A DNA stretch of 5,995 nt from the NCBI GenBank assembly GCA_947296835.1, contig CAMYQS010000092.1, forward strand, positions 1 through 5,995. The letters are read 5' to 3'. The position numbers were made by a program, and so were the translations under genes. Below the pieces are notes generated by a model. That model searched no databases, was not told where the DNA came from, and saw only the letters and a list, made by a program, of their open reading frames with translations. This DNA is from an uncultured Atopostipes sp. Lineage in GTDB: Bacteria; Bacillota; Bacilli; Lactobacillales; Carnobacteriaceae_A. Positions within the stretch are counted from its first letter, which is position 1. Each line of letters starts with the position of its first letter. Shown in pieces: positions 1-5,995 of this stretch.

Positions 1-1
1 C

Positions 2-199
2 CTAATTAAACAGGCTGCGCAGAAGAACTTATATGTTACATTACAAATGAATCCAAATCTTTTTAATAAGGAAGTAGTTGAGGTGACTGGAACAATCGAC
101 CTATCTCCTCAATCAAGTCAGATTATTTTAAAGTCTGATTCTGAAAAAACGATTCATTTAATCCAACCACGACACATTCGTCATTTACGTATCGCTTAG
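2..199 (+). CDS. C-terminal fragment of a small protein, possibly YolD-like
   Basis: An open frame enters from the left edge and ends at TAG 197-199, leaving 65 residues. The start lies outside the window. An internal ATG at 47 has no ribosome binding site, so I treat the gene as 5'-truncated by the window. The visible part reads as a helix-like stretch (IKQAAQKNLYVTLQM), then a beta-rich tail containing VEVTGTIDLS, QIILKSD and TIHLIQPRHIRHLRI. The pattern 'G-x-I, hydrophobic strand, polar turn, strand, final I-x-x-L/I' resembles the C-terminus of YolD-like proteins, which often sit next to Y-family (UmuC/UvrX-type) DNA polymerase genes in Firmicutes. That assignment is inference from a weak pattern, and no neighbour is visible to support it. 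The frame is convergent with cls and ends 22 bases before a terminator hairpin, which supports it being a real gene end. Confidence 0.6.
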   Translation, partial: LIKQAAQKNLYVTLQMNPNLFNKEVVEVTGTIDLSPQSSQIILKSDSEKTIHLIQPRHIRHLRIA

Positions 200-221
200 T
201 CTAATTTCAATACGATATAAT

Positions 222-272
222 AAAAACCTGCAAGCTGATGAACATATCATTCATCGGCTTGCAGGTTTTTTT
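222..272. terminator. Bidirectional intrinsic terminator between convergent genes
   Basis: Arms 222-242 and 250-270 are 21 bases each and complementary except at one position, with a 7-base loop (243-249). The stem core is CCTGCAAGC / GCTTGCAGG, flanked by five A on the left and seven T on the right (266-272). In plus-strand RNA the odd pair is a tolerated U-G wobble; in minus-strand RNA it becomes A-C. The hairpin is therefore slightly better for the plus-strand gene ending at 199, but it also ends cls transcripts (stop at 285) with a U5 run. Confidence 0.9.
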
Positions 273-284
273 GTTTATAATATT

Positions 285-1748
285 TTATAGTATTGGAGAC
301 AGTAATCGACTAAATTGTTGTTTAAAGCGATCCCATAGGGAATAGGTATTAACAAAATCTTGCGTTAACATAAAGGAATCCTCAACATCATCTTCAAAAT
401 AATTAATCTGTTCCCATGATAACTTCTTATCATAGACAAAAGCATTGACCTCAAAGTTTAATTTAAAACTACGAATATCAAAGTTCGCTGTACCAACCGA
501 TAGGAGCTCCCCATCGACAACAATTGTTTTGGCATGCAAGAACCCTTTGTTGTAAATATAAATTTCCGCCCCCATATTCATTAACTCCTCGACATAACTT
601 AATGTCGCTTGGTAGATAAATGGATGATCGGGTTTATTCGGTATCATAATTTTAACTTTTACTCCTGATAGTAATGCTAAATGAATCGTTTCTTTTAATG
701 CGTCGTCTGGTATAAAATACGGTGTTTGAATATACACTGAATTTTTAGCCAAGCTAATCATCTTGATAAAACCTTTTTTAATTGCTTCGTCTTCGTTGTC
801 TGGTCCACTTGAAATGATTTGCACTTCCGTATCTCCTTGTGAGGGGATTATCGGGAAGTAATTTGATTCATAAGCAATCAAGTCATCTCTCTTACTCGCA
901 TTCCAGTCAATAATAAACCGTTGTTGCAACTGATGAACGGCACTACCTTTAATTTTTAAATGCGTGTCACGCCAGTACCCCATATTCTCATACAGACTGA
1001 GATAGTCATCTCCGACGTTGAATCCACCCGTATAACCAACCTCACCGTCAATCACGACAATTTTGCGGTGATTACGATAGTTCAAGCGGATATTAAGCAA
1101 GTGAACTTTGGATCCAAAAGATGTCTGCGTTTGACCGCCATACTCTTCTAACTTTTTAAATAAGGATTTCTTAAGCGTTCGTGCACCAACTGCATCGTAT
1201 AATACTTTTACTTCGACACCATTTTTCGCACGTTCCTCTAAAGCGGCTACTATCCTCTTACCTAGGTCATCACCACGGAATATATAATAGCAAATATGAA
1301 TGTGGTGTTCCGCTTTTTTAATATCTTCAATTAAATGGTTAAATTTCTCTTCACCATCTACAAAAAACTCAACGGCGTTATCATCCGATACGGGAGGCTG
1401 ATTTACAGCTAATAGCATATGTGCTAATTCATAACGTTTATTCGCCGGCTGTTGGAAATCGACTAAGTCCAATTGCTCGAGTTGTTCTTCAACAATTTTA
1501 TTTTGAGCATTGAGATATTCAGGAAATCCTACTTTCGTTTGTTCACGAAGATTAAAGATATCTTCTTTTGAAATTTTACGACCTAAAAATAAATAGATTA
1601 CCCACCCTATACCAGGTAGTGCAATTAAAACAAGGAGCCAAGCCCAGATGACCGCGATATCTCGATTTCTATCTGAAAAAACAGTAATGATTGAAATGAT
1701 GACGTTAATAAATATAAATACTGTGAAAAATGTGATAAAATAATCCAT
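285..1748 (-). CDS. cls: Cardiolipin synthase (two-domain phospholipase D family)
   Basis: The enzyme joins two phosphatidylglycerol molecules into cardiolipin and glycerol at the inner face of the cytoplasmic membrane. The protein has 487 residues, near the usual length for bacterial Cls. Two hydrophobic N-terminal segments (about residues 3-22 and 31-55) form the membrane anchor. Two phospholipase D domains follow, each with an intact HxKxxxxD catalytic motif: HRKIVVID (H227, K229, D234), followed by a GYTGGFNVGDDYL context, and HAKTIVVD (H405, K407, D412), followed by SVGTANFDIRS. The ending RLLSPIL is typical of Firmicutes Cls. ATG 1746-1748 is chosen because AAAGGGAG (1758-1765) lies 9 bases upstream and the first membrane segment starts directly after it. 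The gene follows rnjB by 66 bases on the same strand, but a terminator fills that gap. No convincing separate promoter is visible, so expression may rely on read-through. Firmicutes often carry several cls paralogues, so which one this is cannot be decided here. Confidence 0.96.
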   Translation of the reverse strand: MDYFITFFTVFIFINVIISIITVFSDRNRDIAVIWAWLLVLIALPGIGWVIYLFLGRKISKEDIFNLREQTKVGFPEYLNAQNKIVEEQLEQLDLVDFQQPANKRYELAHMLLAVNQPPVSDDNAVEFFVDGEEKFNHLIEDIKKAEHHIHICYYIFRGDDLGKRIVAALEERAKNGVEVKVLYDAVGARTLKKSLFKKLEEYGGQTQTSFGSKVHLLNIRLNYRNHRKIVVIDGEVGYTGGFNVGDDYLSLYENMGYWRDTHLKIKGSAVHQLQQRFIIDWNASKRDDLIAYESNYFPIIPSQGDTEVQIISSGPDNEDEAIKKGFIKMISLAKNSVYIQTPYFIPDDALKETIHLALLSGVKVKIMIPNKPDHPFIYQATLSYVEELMNMGAEIYIYNKGFLHAKTIVVDGELLSVGTANFDIRSFKLNFEVNAFVYDKKLSWEQINYFEDDVEDSFMLTQDFVNTYSLWDRFKQQFSRLLSPIL

Positions 1749-1757
1749 GTCATTTCA

Positions 1758-1765
1758 CTCCCTTT
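1758..1765 (-). promoter_or_regulatory. Ribosome binding site of cls
   Basis: AAAGGGAG on the minus strand lies 9 bases before the cls ATG. It begins only 2 bases after the U-run of the rnjB terminator, so the terminator hairpin would sit in the cls leader of any read-through transcript. Confidence 0.75.
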
Positions 1766-1767
1766 AT

Positions 1768-1801
1768 AAAAAATACCCCTTTTCATTCAACAGAAAAGGG
1801 G
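1768..1801 (-). terminator. Intrinsic terminator after rnjB
   Basis: In the minus-strand transcript, CCCCUUUUC (1801-1793) pairs perfectly with GAAAAGGGG (1784-1776) across an 8-base loop. It is followed by UA and six U (1773-1768). It begins 13 bases after the rnjB stop codon. The 9-bp stem contains four G-C pairs at its base plus one C-G pair at the loop. Confidence 0.85.
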
Positions 1802-1814
1802 CAAACATATATTT

Positions 1815-3491
1815 TTATCGCCTTCTTTGATTAACTTCCATAATAACTGGTAGAATAATCGGTCTTCTCTTAGTCTTTTTGAATAGGAATGATCCTAATT
1901 CATCTCGGACGCTCGATTTTAATGCGCTCCACTCAAAATTCTTATCCTGAATAACGTCTTTCACAACTTGACGTACAATGTCATTTCCTTGATCAATCAA
2001 GTCTTGGCTTTCTTTTGCAAAGACAAAACCACGTGTAACCGTGTATGGTCCAGAAACAATTTCTTGCTTCGAACGATTAATTGTACAAACAGAAACAAAA
2101 ATTCCATCATCTGCTAAAATACGTCGATCTCTTAATACGATATTTCCAACGTCACCAATTCCGATACCGTCCACTAAAGTGTTTTCGGCTGGAACTTGAC
2201 CTGTCTGGCGCATTTGTCCATCTTTATATTGAATAATATCTCCATTACTTAAAATGAAAATGTTTCGGTAAGGAATACCGGATTGATGGGCCAAGTCTCC
2301 ATGAGCTGCTAACATACGGTACTCACCTTGAATTGGAATAAAGTGTTTTGGATTTAATAAGTTAATCATCCACTGTAAATCCTTCGGTGTCGCATGTCCT
2401 GTTGCTTTCAGGTTGTCTGAAATAGCTTTAACCTTCCCACCAGCACGGTATACTTGGTTCTCTGTTCTTGCAACAGATACCTCCATTGAAGAAGATGGGC
2501 TCGTTACAATGTAAACTAAGTCCCCTTCTTTAATATTTACCTGACTGTGTAGGCCTCGTGCCATATTATCAAGGGAGTTAATTGGCTCACCGGCACTCCC
2601 AGTTTCTAAAATAACGATTTGATCGTCTTCGTATTTATCAAGTTGATCAATCGAAACAAAAATATCTTCATCCATTAATTCTAGCTTACCTAAATCAATC
2701 GCGATTTTTAAGATTGCTTCAACTGTTTTACCTGTAATAAATACTTTACGGTTATAGCGGCTTGCAGCATTTAAAACTTGTTGAATTCTCAATAAGTTAC
2801 TTGCTACAGCTACTACAATAATTCTACTTTTCGTTCCTTGGAATGTGTTTAATACTTCTGTTTGAACCTCAGCTTCTGAAATGTTCTCTGTAAGACTTTC
2901 AGCTTCCATCGAGTCACTCAAGAGTGCTAAAACACCTTCTCGCCCAATTTCACTAATTTGCCCTAAGTCTGTACGGTAATATTCCGTAGACATTTGGTCA
3001 AATTTAAAGTTACCTGTATAAACGATGTTCCCTTCGTCCGTTCGTACAGCAATCCCCATTGAATCAGGAATTGTATGGGTTGTTCTAAAGAATCTTACAA
3101 CTGTTCCAGCGAAATCAATTTCAACTTCTTCATCGATTACGTGATAATCATCGAACTCAATATTTAAGCCTGAGTCATCAACAAATCGTTTAGCTAATTC
3201 AATTGTTAATTCAGATCCAAAAACTGGGACATTAAACTTATCTAAAAAGTACGGTAGTGCCCCAATTGCATCATCATGCCCATGGGATAAAAATACACCT
3301 GCTACTTTATCTTTGTTTTCCTCGATATACGTAAAGTCCGGAATCACTGCGTCAATACCATATAGTTGTTGACCTTCTGGATATGCAAGTCCACAATCTA
3401 GGATAAATATGGCGTCTTCTACTTCTACGACGTACATATTTTTTGCATTTTCACGAACTCCACCAAGAGGAATAATCTTTAGATTACTCAA
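1815..3491 (-). CDS. rnjB: Ribonuclease J2 (metallo-beta-lactamase / beta-CASP family)
   Basis: RNase J2 partners RNase J1 in the cytoplasmic complex that degrades and matures mRNA and rRNA from the 5' end in Firmicutes. The 558-residue product shows an N-terminal metallo-beta-lactamase part beginning LKIIPLGGVRENAKNMY, a beta-CASP insertion in the middle (about residues 200-350), a returning lactamase segment with TGHATPKDLQ (H366), and a C-terminal domain (about 450-558). The metal-site motif reads SHGHDDAIG (H70, H72, D74, A75), whereas RNase J1 has HxHxDH. The later motif reads YTGNFKFD with N161 where J1 has Asp, and PIQGEYR with Q388 where J1 usually has His. This degeneracy identifies J2 rather than J1 and predicts weak nuclease activity. 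The start is TTG 3489-3491, preceded by AGAAGGTGG (3498-3506) with 6 bases between. It gives MSNLKIIPLGG, the normal family N-terminus. An upstream in-frame ATG at 3525-3527 would add 12 residues but has no binding site and lies next to the promoter. The gene sits between two terminators as its own unit. Confidence 0.95.
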   Translation of the reverse strand: MSNLKIIPLGGVRENAKNMYVVEVEDAIFILDCGLAYPEGQQLYGIDAVIPDFTYIEENKDKVAGVFLSHGHDDAIGALPYFLDKFNVPVFGSELTIELAKRFVDDSGLNIEFDDYHVIDEEVEIDFAGTVVRFFRTTHTIPDSMGIAVRTDEGNIVYTGNFKFDQMSTEYYRTDLGQISEIGREGVLALLSDSMEAESLTENISEAEVQTEVLNTFQGTKSRIIVVAVASNLLRIQQVLNAASRYNRKVFITGKTVEAILKIAIDLGKLELMDEDIFVSIDQLDKYEDDQIVILETGSAGEPINSLDNMARGLHSQVNIKEGDLVYIVTSPSSSMEVSVARTENQVYRAGGKVKAISDNLKATGHATPKDLQWMINLLNPKHFIPIQGEYRMLAAHGDLAHQSGIPYRNIFILSNGDIIQYKDGQMRQTGQVPAENTLVDGIGIGDVGNIVLRDRRILADDGIFVSVCTINRSKQEIVSGPYTVTRGFVFAKESQDLIDQGNDIVRQVVKDVIQDKNFEWSALKSSVRDELGSFLFKKTKRRPIILPVIMEVNQRRR

Positions 3492-3497
3492 TCTTAA

Positions 3498-3506
3498 CCA
3501 CCTTCT
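3498..3506 (-). promoter_or_regulatory. Ribosome binding site deciding the TTG start of rnjB
   Basis: AGAAGGTGG on the minus strand lies 6 bases before TTG 3491-3489. Its AAGGTGG portion matches the AAGGAGG Shine-Dalgarno consensus at six of seven bases. It falls inside the extended reading frame from ATG 3527, so that upstream start would be translated through its own best ribosome binding site, which is unlikely. Confidence 0.8.
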
Positions 3507-3540
3507 AAATTTCATTATTACGTTCATTATACTAATTTAA

Positions 3541-3569
3541 AGTATAGCATATTTAAATTTATTTATGAA
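3541..3569 (-). promoter_or_regulatory. Candidate SigA promoter for rnjB
   Basis: On the minus strand, TTCATA (3569-3564, four of six matches to TTGACA) is followed after 17 bases by TATACT (3546-3541). A TGC just upstream makes an extended -10. Transcription would start near 3534, giving a leader of about 40 bases to the TTG start. A second perfect -10 hexamer, TATAAT (3531-3526), lies just downstream but lacks a recognisable -35; if used, it would place the start near 3519. Either way the region between the pnp terminator and rnjB is AT-rich and promoter-like. Confidence 0.55.
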
Positions 3570-3600
3570 ATTTGATTCTTTTCATTATTGTTTTTTTATT

Positions 3601-3660
3601 AAAAAAGCAGAAGTCCACTATTATTCTACTCTTACATACATAGAAAAGAGGACTTCTGCT
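3601..3660 (-). terminator. Intrinsic terminator after pnp
   Basis: In the minus-strand transcript, AGCAGAAGTCC (3660-3650) pairs perfectly over 11 bp with GGACTTCTGCT (3616-3606). Six U follow, encoded by A 3601-3606. The 33-base loop is long, but an inner TTCTA / TAGAA pair (3624-3628 with 3641-3645) can close it further. The hairpin starts 14 bases after the pnp stop. There is no T-run on the plus-strand side, so it acts in one direction only. Confidence 0.9.
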
Positions 3661-3674
3661 ATTAATTTATTTAA

Positions 3675-5804
3675 TTAATTATTATCAGCTTGCTCAGCTA
3701 ATGCTGCTTTGTGTGACAAGTTTAAGCGACCTTGCTTGTCAATTTCAAGTACTTTAACATCTAATTTGTCTCCAACAGAAACGATATCTTCTGGGTTCTT
3801 AACAAATTTATCTGATAATTCTGAAACGTGGCATAGACCATCTTTACCTTTGATTACCTCTACAAAGGCACCGTAGTTTTCAACACGTTTAACTGTACCG
3901 TGGTAAATTTTACCAACTTCAACTTCTTCTGTTAATTCTTCAATGATTTCACGAGCACGCGCCATCATTGCAGGATCTTCACCGTAAATTGAAACCATTC
4001 CTTCGTCATTGATGTCGATCTTAACGCCTGTTTCATCAATGATTCCGTTAATTGTTTCTCCACCTTTACCAATTACCACTTTAATTTGGTCTGGTTTGAC
4101 TTGGATTGTATCAATCTTCGGAGCGTAAGCACTTAACTCTTCACGAGGTGCAGCAATCGCTGTATCCATGTTATCAAGGATCGTCATACGCGCTACTTTT
4201 GCATCCGCTAATGCTTCTTTAAGAATATCTGTTGTAATTCCTTGGATTTTAATGTCCATTTGTAATGCTGTAATTCCTTCACGAGTTCCAGCAACTTTAA
4301 AGTCCATGTCTCCTAAAGCATCTTCTAGCCCTTGGATATCCGATAGAATTGAGTAGTTGTTATCTTCGTCCATAACAAGACCCATTGCAATACCACCAAC
4401 TGGCGCTTTAATTGGAACACCCGCGTCCATTAATGATAATGTTGCTCCACAAATACTTGCTTGAGAAGATGAACCGTTCGATTCTAATACTTCCGATACA
4501 ACACGAATCATGTATGGGAATTCTTCTTCACTTGGAATAACTGGCTCTAAAGCACGAGCTCCTAATGCACCGTGTCCAATTTCACGACGACCTGGAGCAC
4601 CCATTCTTCCAGTTTCTCCAACAGAGAAGTTCGGGAAGTTATAGTGGTGGATAAAGTGACGTTTTTCTTCGCTACCTAGTCCATCAATAATTTGGTATTC
4701 ATTTCTTGGTGCTAAAGTTGTTGTAGATAATGCTTGTGTTTGACCACGAGTGAATAACCCTGATCCGTGAACACGTGGCAATAAGCCTACTTCAGACTCT
4801 AATGGACGAACTTCTGTTAATCCACGACCATCTGGACGAATTTTTTCTACTGTAATTAAACGACGAACTTCGTCTTTCTCTAAGTTGTTCGCAATTTCTT
4901 TTACGTCTTTTAAAATTTTCTTGTAGTCATCTTCAGAAATGTCTGCATCTTCATACTTTACTTCGTATGCAGCCAAGATTGCTTCTTTAACAGCAGTCGT
5001 TGCTTCAGCACGCTCTACTTTATCAAAAATTTGGATAGCATCTTTCATGCTTTGGTTATAGGCTGCTGAGATTTCATTTGATAAATCTTCTGCTGGTAAA
5101 ACAAGTTCAACGTCCATTTTTGGAACGCCGATTTCAGCAATGATTTCTTCTTGGAATTCACATAGTGCTTTAACTGCTTCGTGACCGAATAATAATGCTG
5201 CTAGCATATCTTCTTCGCCAACTTGTTCTGCGCCACTCTCAACCATGTTAATTGCGTGTTTTGTTCCAGCAACTGTTAAGTGAATATCTGATTGTGCATC
5301 TTGTTCCTCTGTTGGGTTTAAGATGAACTCTCCGTCAACACGTGCAACGTTAACTCCAGCAATTGGACCATTGAAAGGTATTTTTGAAATACTTAATGCT
5401 AAACTTGAACCAAGCATTGCCATCATTTCAGGTGAGTTATCAGGATCTACTGATAATACCGTGTTAATAACTTGTGTATCATTACGGTAACCTTCTGGAA
5501 ACATTGGACGAATTGGGCGGTCAATTAGACGTGCCGTTAATGTTGCATTTTCCGATGGACGACCTTCACGTTTGATGAAGCCTCCTGGAACTTTACCTGC
5601 TGCATACATTTTTTCTTCGTAGTTTACAGTTAATGGGAAGAACGGTAGTGTTGATGGCTCTTCTTTACCAACAACTGTAGATAGAACAACAGTGTCTTCG
5701 TAACGGATTAGTGCTGCTCCTGAAGCTTGTCTAGCCATGTGTCCAGTTTCAACAATAATTTCGCGACCAGCTAATTCTGTTTTAAAAATCTTTTTCTCAG
5801 ACAT
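3675..5804 (-). CDS. pnp: Polynucleotide phosphorylase (polyribonucleotide nucleotidyltransferase)
   Basis: PNPase degrades RNA 3'-5' using phosphate, releasing nucleoside diphosphates, and can run in reverse to add tails. It acts as a cytoplasmic trimer in the RNA-decay machinery. The 709-residue protein has the complete layout: a first RNase PH domain (about 13-145) with RPSENATLTARLIDRPIRP (82-100), a helical linker (about 240-310), a second RNase PH domain (about 325-460) with RPDGRG and ESNGSSSQASICG (441-453), a KH domain with VIGKGGETI (GKGG 579-582), and an S1 domain (about 630-698) with GTVKRVENYGAFVEV. The catalytic acidic residues equivalent to E. coli D486 and D492 appear as D495 and D501 in LEDALGDMDF. 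The start is ATG 5802-5804, with AGAGGAG (5812-5818) 7 bases upstream. It gives MSEKKIFKTELAGREI, the normal N-terminus. A longer in-frame TTG start at 5850-5852 would add 16 residues but begins inside the leader hairpin without a binding site. rpsO normally precedes pnp but is lost beyond the artificial contig end. Confidence 0.98.
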   Translation of the reverse strand: MSEKKIFKTELAGREIIVETGHMARQASGAALIRYEDTVVLSTVVGKEEPSTLPFFPLTVNYEEKMYAAGKVPGGFIKREGRPSENATLTARLIDRPIRPMFPEGYRNDTQVINTVLSVDPDNSPEMMAMLGSSLALSISKIPFNGPIAGVNVARVDGEFILNPTEEQDAQSDIHLTVAGTKHAINMVESGAEQVGEEDMLAALLFGHEAVKALCEFQEEIIAEIGVPKMDVELVLPAEDLSNEISAAYNQSMKDAIQIFDKVERAEATTAVKEAILAAYEVKYEDADISEDDYKKILKDVKEIANNLEKDEVRRLITVEKIRPDGRGLTEVRPLESEVGLLPRVHGSGLFTRGQTQALSTTTLAPRNEYQIIDGLGSEEKRHFIHHYNFPNFSVGETGRMGAPGRREIGHGALGARALEPVIPSEEEFPYMIRVVSEVLESNGSSSQASICGATLSLMDAGVPIKAPVGGIAMGLVMDEDNNYSILSDIQGLEDALGDMDFKVAGTREGITALQMDIKIQGITTDILKEALADAKVARMTILDNMDTAIAAPREELSAYAPKIDTIQVKPDQIKVVIGKGGETINGIIDETGVKIDINDEGMVSIYGEDPAMMARAREIIEELTEEVEVGKIYHGTVKRVENYGAFVEVIKGKDGLCHVSELSDKFVKNPEDIVSVGDKLDVKVLEIDKQGRLNLSHKAALAEQADNN

Positions 5805-5811
5805 TAAATTT

Positions 5812-5818
5812 CTCCTCT
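5812..5818 (-). promoter_or_regulatory. Ribosome binding site of pnp
   Basis: AGAGGAG on the minus strand lies 7 bases before ATG 5804-5802. It is the only good Shine-Dalgarno site near the N-terminus and fixes the start at 5804 rather than at the upstream TTG. Confidence 0.88.
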
Positions 5819-5840
5819 TCTTTTTAGAAACAGGAAGGTT

Positions 5841-5897
5841 ACTACTAAACAAATGTCAAAATTTAACGAGTATAAATCTTCACATTTGGTTAGTAGT
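5841..5897 (-). promoter_or_regulatory. Inverted repeat in the pnp leader (predicted long hairpin)
   Basis: Arms 5841-5856 (ACTACTAAACAAATGT) and 5882-5897 (ACATTTGGTTAGTAGT) are complementary at 15 of 16 positions, with a 25-base AT-rich loop. In the pnp transcript the hairpin ends 22 bases before the ribosome binding site and is not followed by a U-run, so it does not look like an intrinsic terminator. In E. coli a leader stem upstream of pnp is cut by RNase III and then used for PNPase autoregulation. A similar role here is inference from position only. The right arm lies 7 bases from the adapter junction, so upstream sequence is missing. Confidence 0.7.
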
Positions 5898-5904
5898 TGT
5901 ATAC

Positions 5905-5934
5905 CTGTCTCTTATACACATCTCCGAGCCCACG
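5905..5934 (+). other. Sequencing artefact: Nextera transposase adapter, copy 1
   Basis: CTGTCTCTTATACACATCT (5905-5923) is the exact 19-base Tn5 mosaic end used in Nextera libraries. It is followed by CCGAGCCCACG (5924-5934), the exact start of the read-2 adapter. The copy breaks off four bases before the adapter's AGAC end and passes straight into a second copy. It is not genomic, and the true sequence ends at 5904. Confidence 0.98.
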
Positions 5935-5968
5935 CTGACTCTAATACACATCTCCGAGCCAACGAGAC
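5935..5968 (+). other. Sequencing artefact: Nextera adapter, copy 2 with errors
   Basis: CTGACTCTAATACACATCT (5935-5953) is the mosaic end again with two T-to-A changes (5938, 5943). CCGAGCCAACGAGAC (5954-5968) is the read-2 adapter with one C-to-A change (5961), and here it runs to its natural GAGAC end. The mismatches fit low-quality read tails joined by the assembler. Confidence 0.96.
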
Positions 5969-5995
5969 AAGAGGCAATATCGTATGCCGTGTTGT
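5969..5995 (+). other. Sequencing artefact: i7 index and start of P7 flow-cell sequence
   Basis: Directly after the adapter come eight bases AAGAGGCA (5969-5976), which I recognise from memory as Nextera i7 index N711. Then 5977-5995 reads ATATCGTATGCCGTGTTGT, matching the P7 segment (ATCTCGTATGCCGTCTTCT) at 16 of 19 positions. The order adapter, index, P7 is that of a read running through a short insert. Confidence 0.95.

Noticed and set aside
960..1151. Plus-strand open frame of 63 codons antisense to cls
   Set aside because: It lies wholly inside the cls gene opposite the conserved first HKD region, has no ribosome binding site, and its composition reflects the cls codons.
1765..1788. TTGAAT and TATAAA as a cls promoter with 16-base spacing
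   Set aside because: Transcription would start within or after the cls ribosome binding site, leaving no usable leader.
4168..4356. Plus-strand open frame of 62 codons antisense to pnp
   Set aside because: It lies opposite the highly conserved second RNase PH domain of PNPase, with no ribosome binding site and no recognisable product.
5805..5852. Longer PNPase starting at TTG 5852
   Set aside because: The extra 16 residues (basic, SKKKRRN-like) come from translating the leader and ribosome binding site. The codon lies in the hairpin arm and lacks its own binding site.
5854..5859. Perfect -35 hexamer TTGACA on the minus strand upstream of pnp
   Set aside because: No -10-like hexamer occurs 16-18 bases downstream (the sequence there is TTCCTG), and the site straddles the arm and loop of the inverted repeat.
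5905..5968. Tn5-like mosaic ends suggesting a transposon terminus or tandem repeat
   Set aside because: The flanking bases are the Nextera read-2 adapter, an index and P7, so this is library adapter rather than a mobile element.

Overview
The window is a low-G+C Firmicutes chromosomal segment. AT-rich intergenic regions, purine-rich Shine-Dalgarno sites, a TTG start and a paralogue-type RNase J2 next to pnp all point to the Bacilli. Lactobacillales is my best guess, but I cannot name a genus. All full-length genes are housekeeping genes. I see no tRNA, rRNA, CRISPR array, insertion sequence or phage gene, and no novel system.

Layout from left to right: (1) positions 2-199 hold the C-terminal 65 codons of a plus-strand gene, possibly YolD-like, cut by the window edge. 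(2) A bidirectional terminator at 222-270 separates it from the convergent minus-strand genes. (3) cls (cardiolipin synthase, 285-1748), rnjB (RNase J2, 1815-3491) and pnp (polynucleotide phosphorylase, 3675-5804) are all on the minus strand, so transcription runs pnp -> rnjB -> cls. A strong terminator follows pnp (3601-3660), and rnjB has its own candidate promoter at 3541-3569. A second terminator follows rnjB (1768-1801) and runs almost into the cls ribosome binding site, leaving cls without an obvious promoter of its own. (4) Upstream of pnp, a 16-bp-arm inverted repeat (5841-5897) lies in the pnp leader, where rpsO would normally come next.

The last 91 bases (5905-5995) are not genomic. 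They are Illumina Nextera adapter sequence: two tandem copies of the transposase end with read-2 adapter, an 8-base index, and the start of the P7 flow-cell sequence. The contig therefore ends artificially inside the pnp leader, and rpsO is missing because the assembly stops there.

Functionally, pnp and rnjB both encode mRNA-decay enzymes: a 3'-5' phosphorolytic exonuclease and a partner subunit of the RNase J complex. cls makes the membrane lipid cardiolipin and appears unrelated to them. The most useful observations are the adapter contamination, the pnp leader hairpin, the degenerate active site of RNase J2 with its TTG start, and the tight overlap of the rnjB terminator with the cls translation-initiation region.
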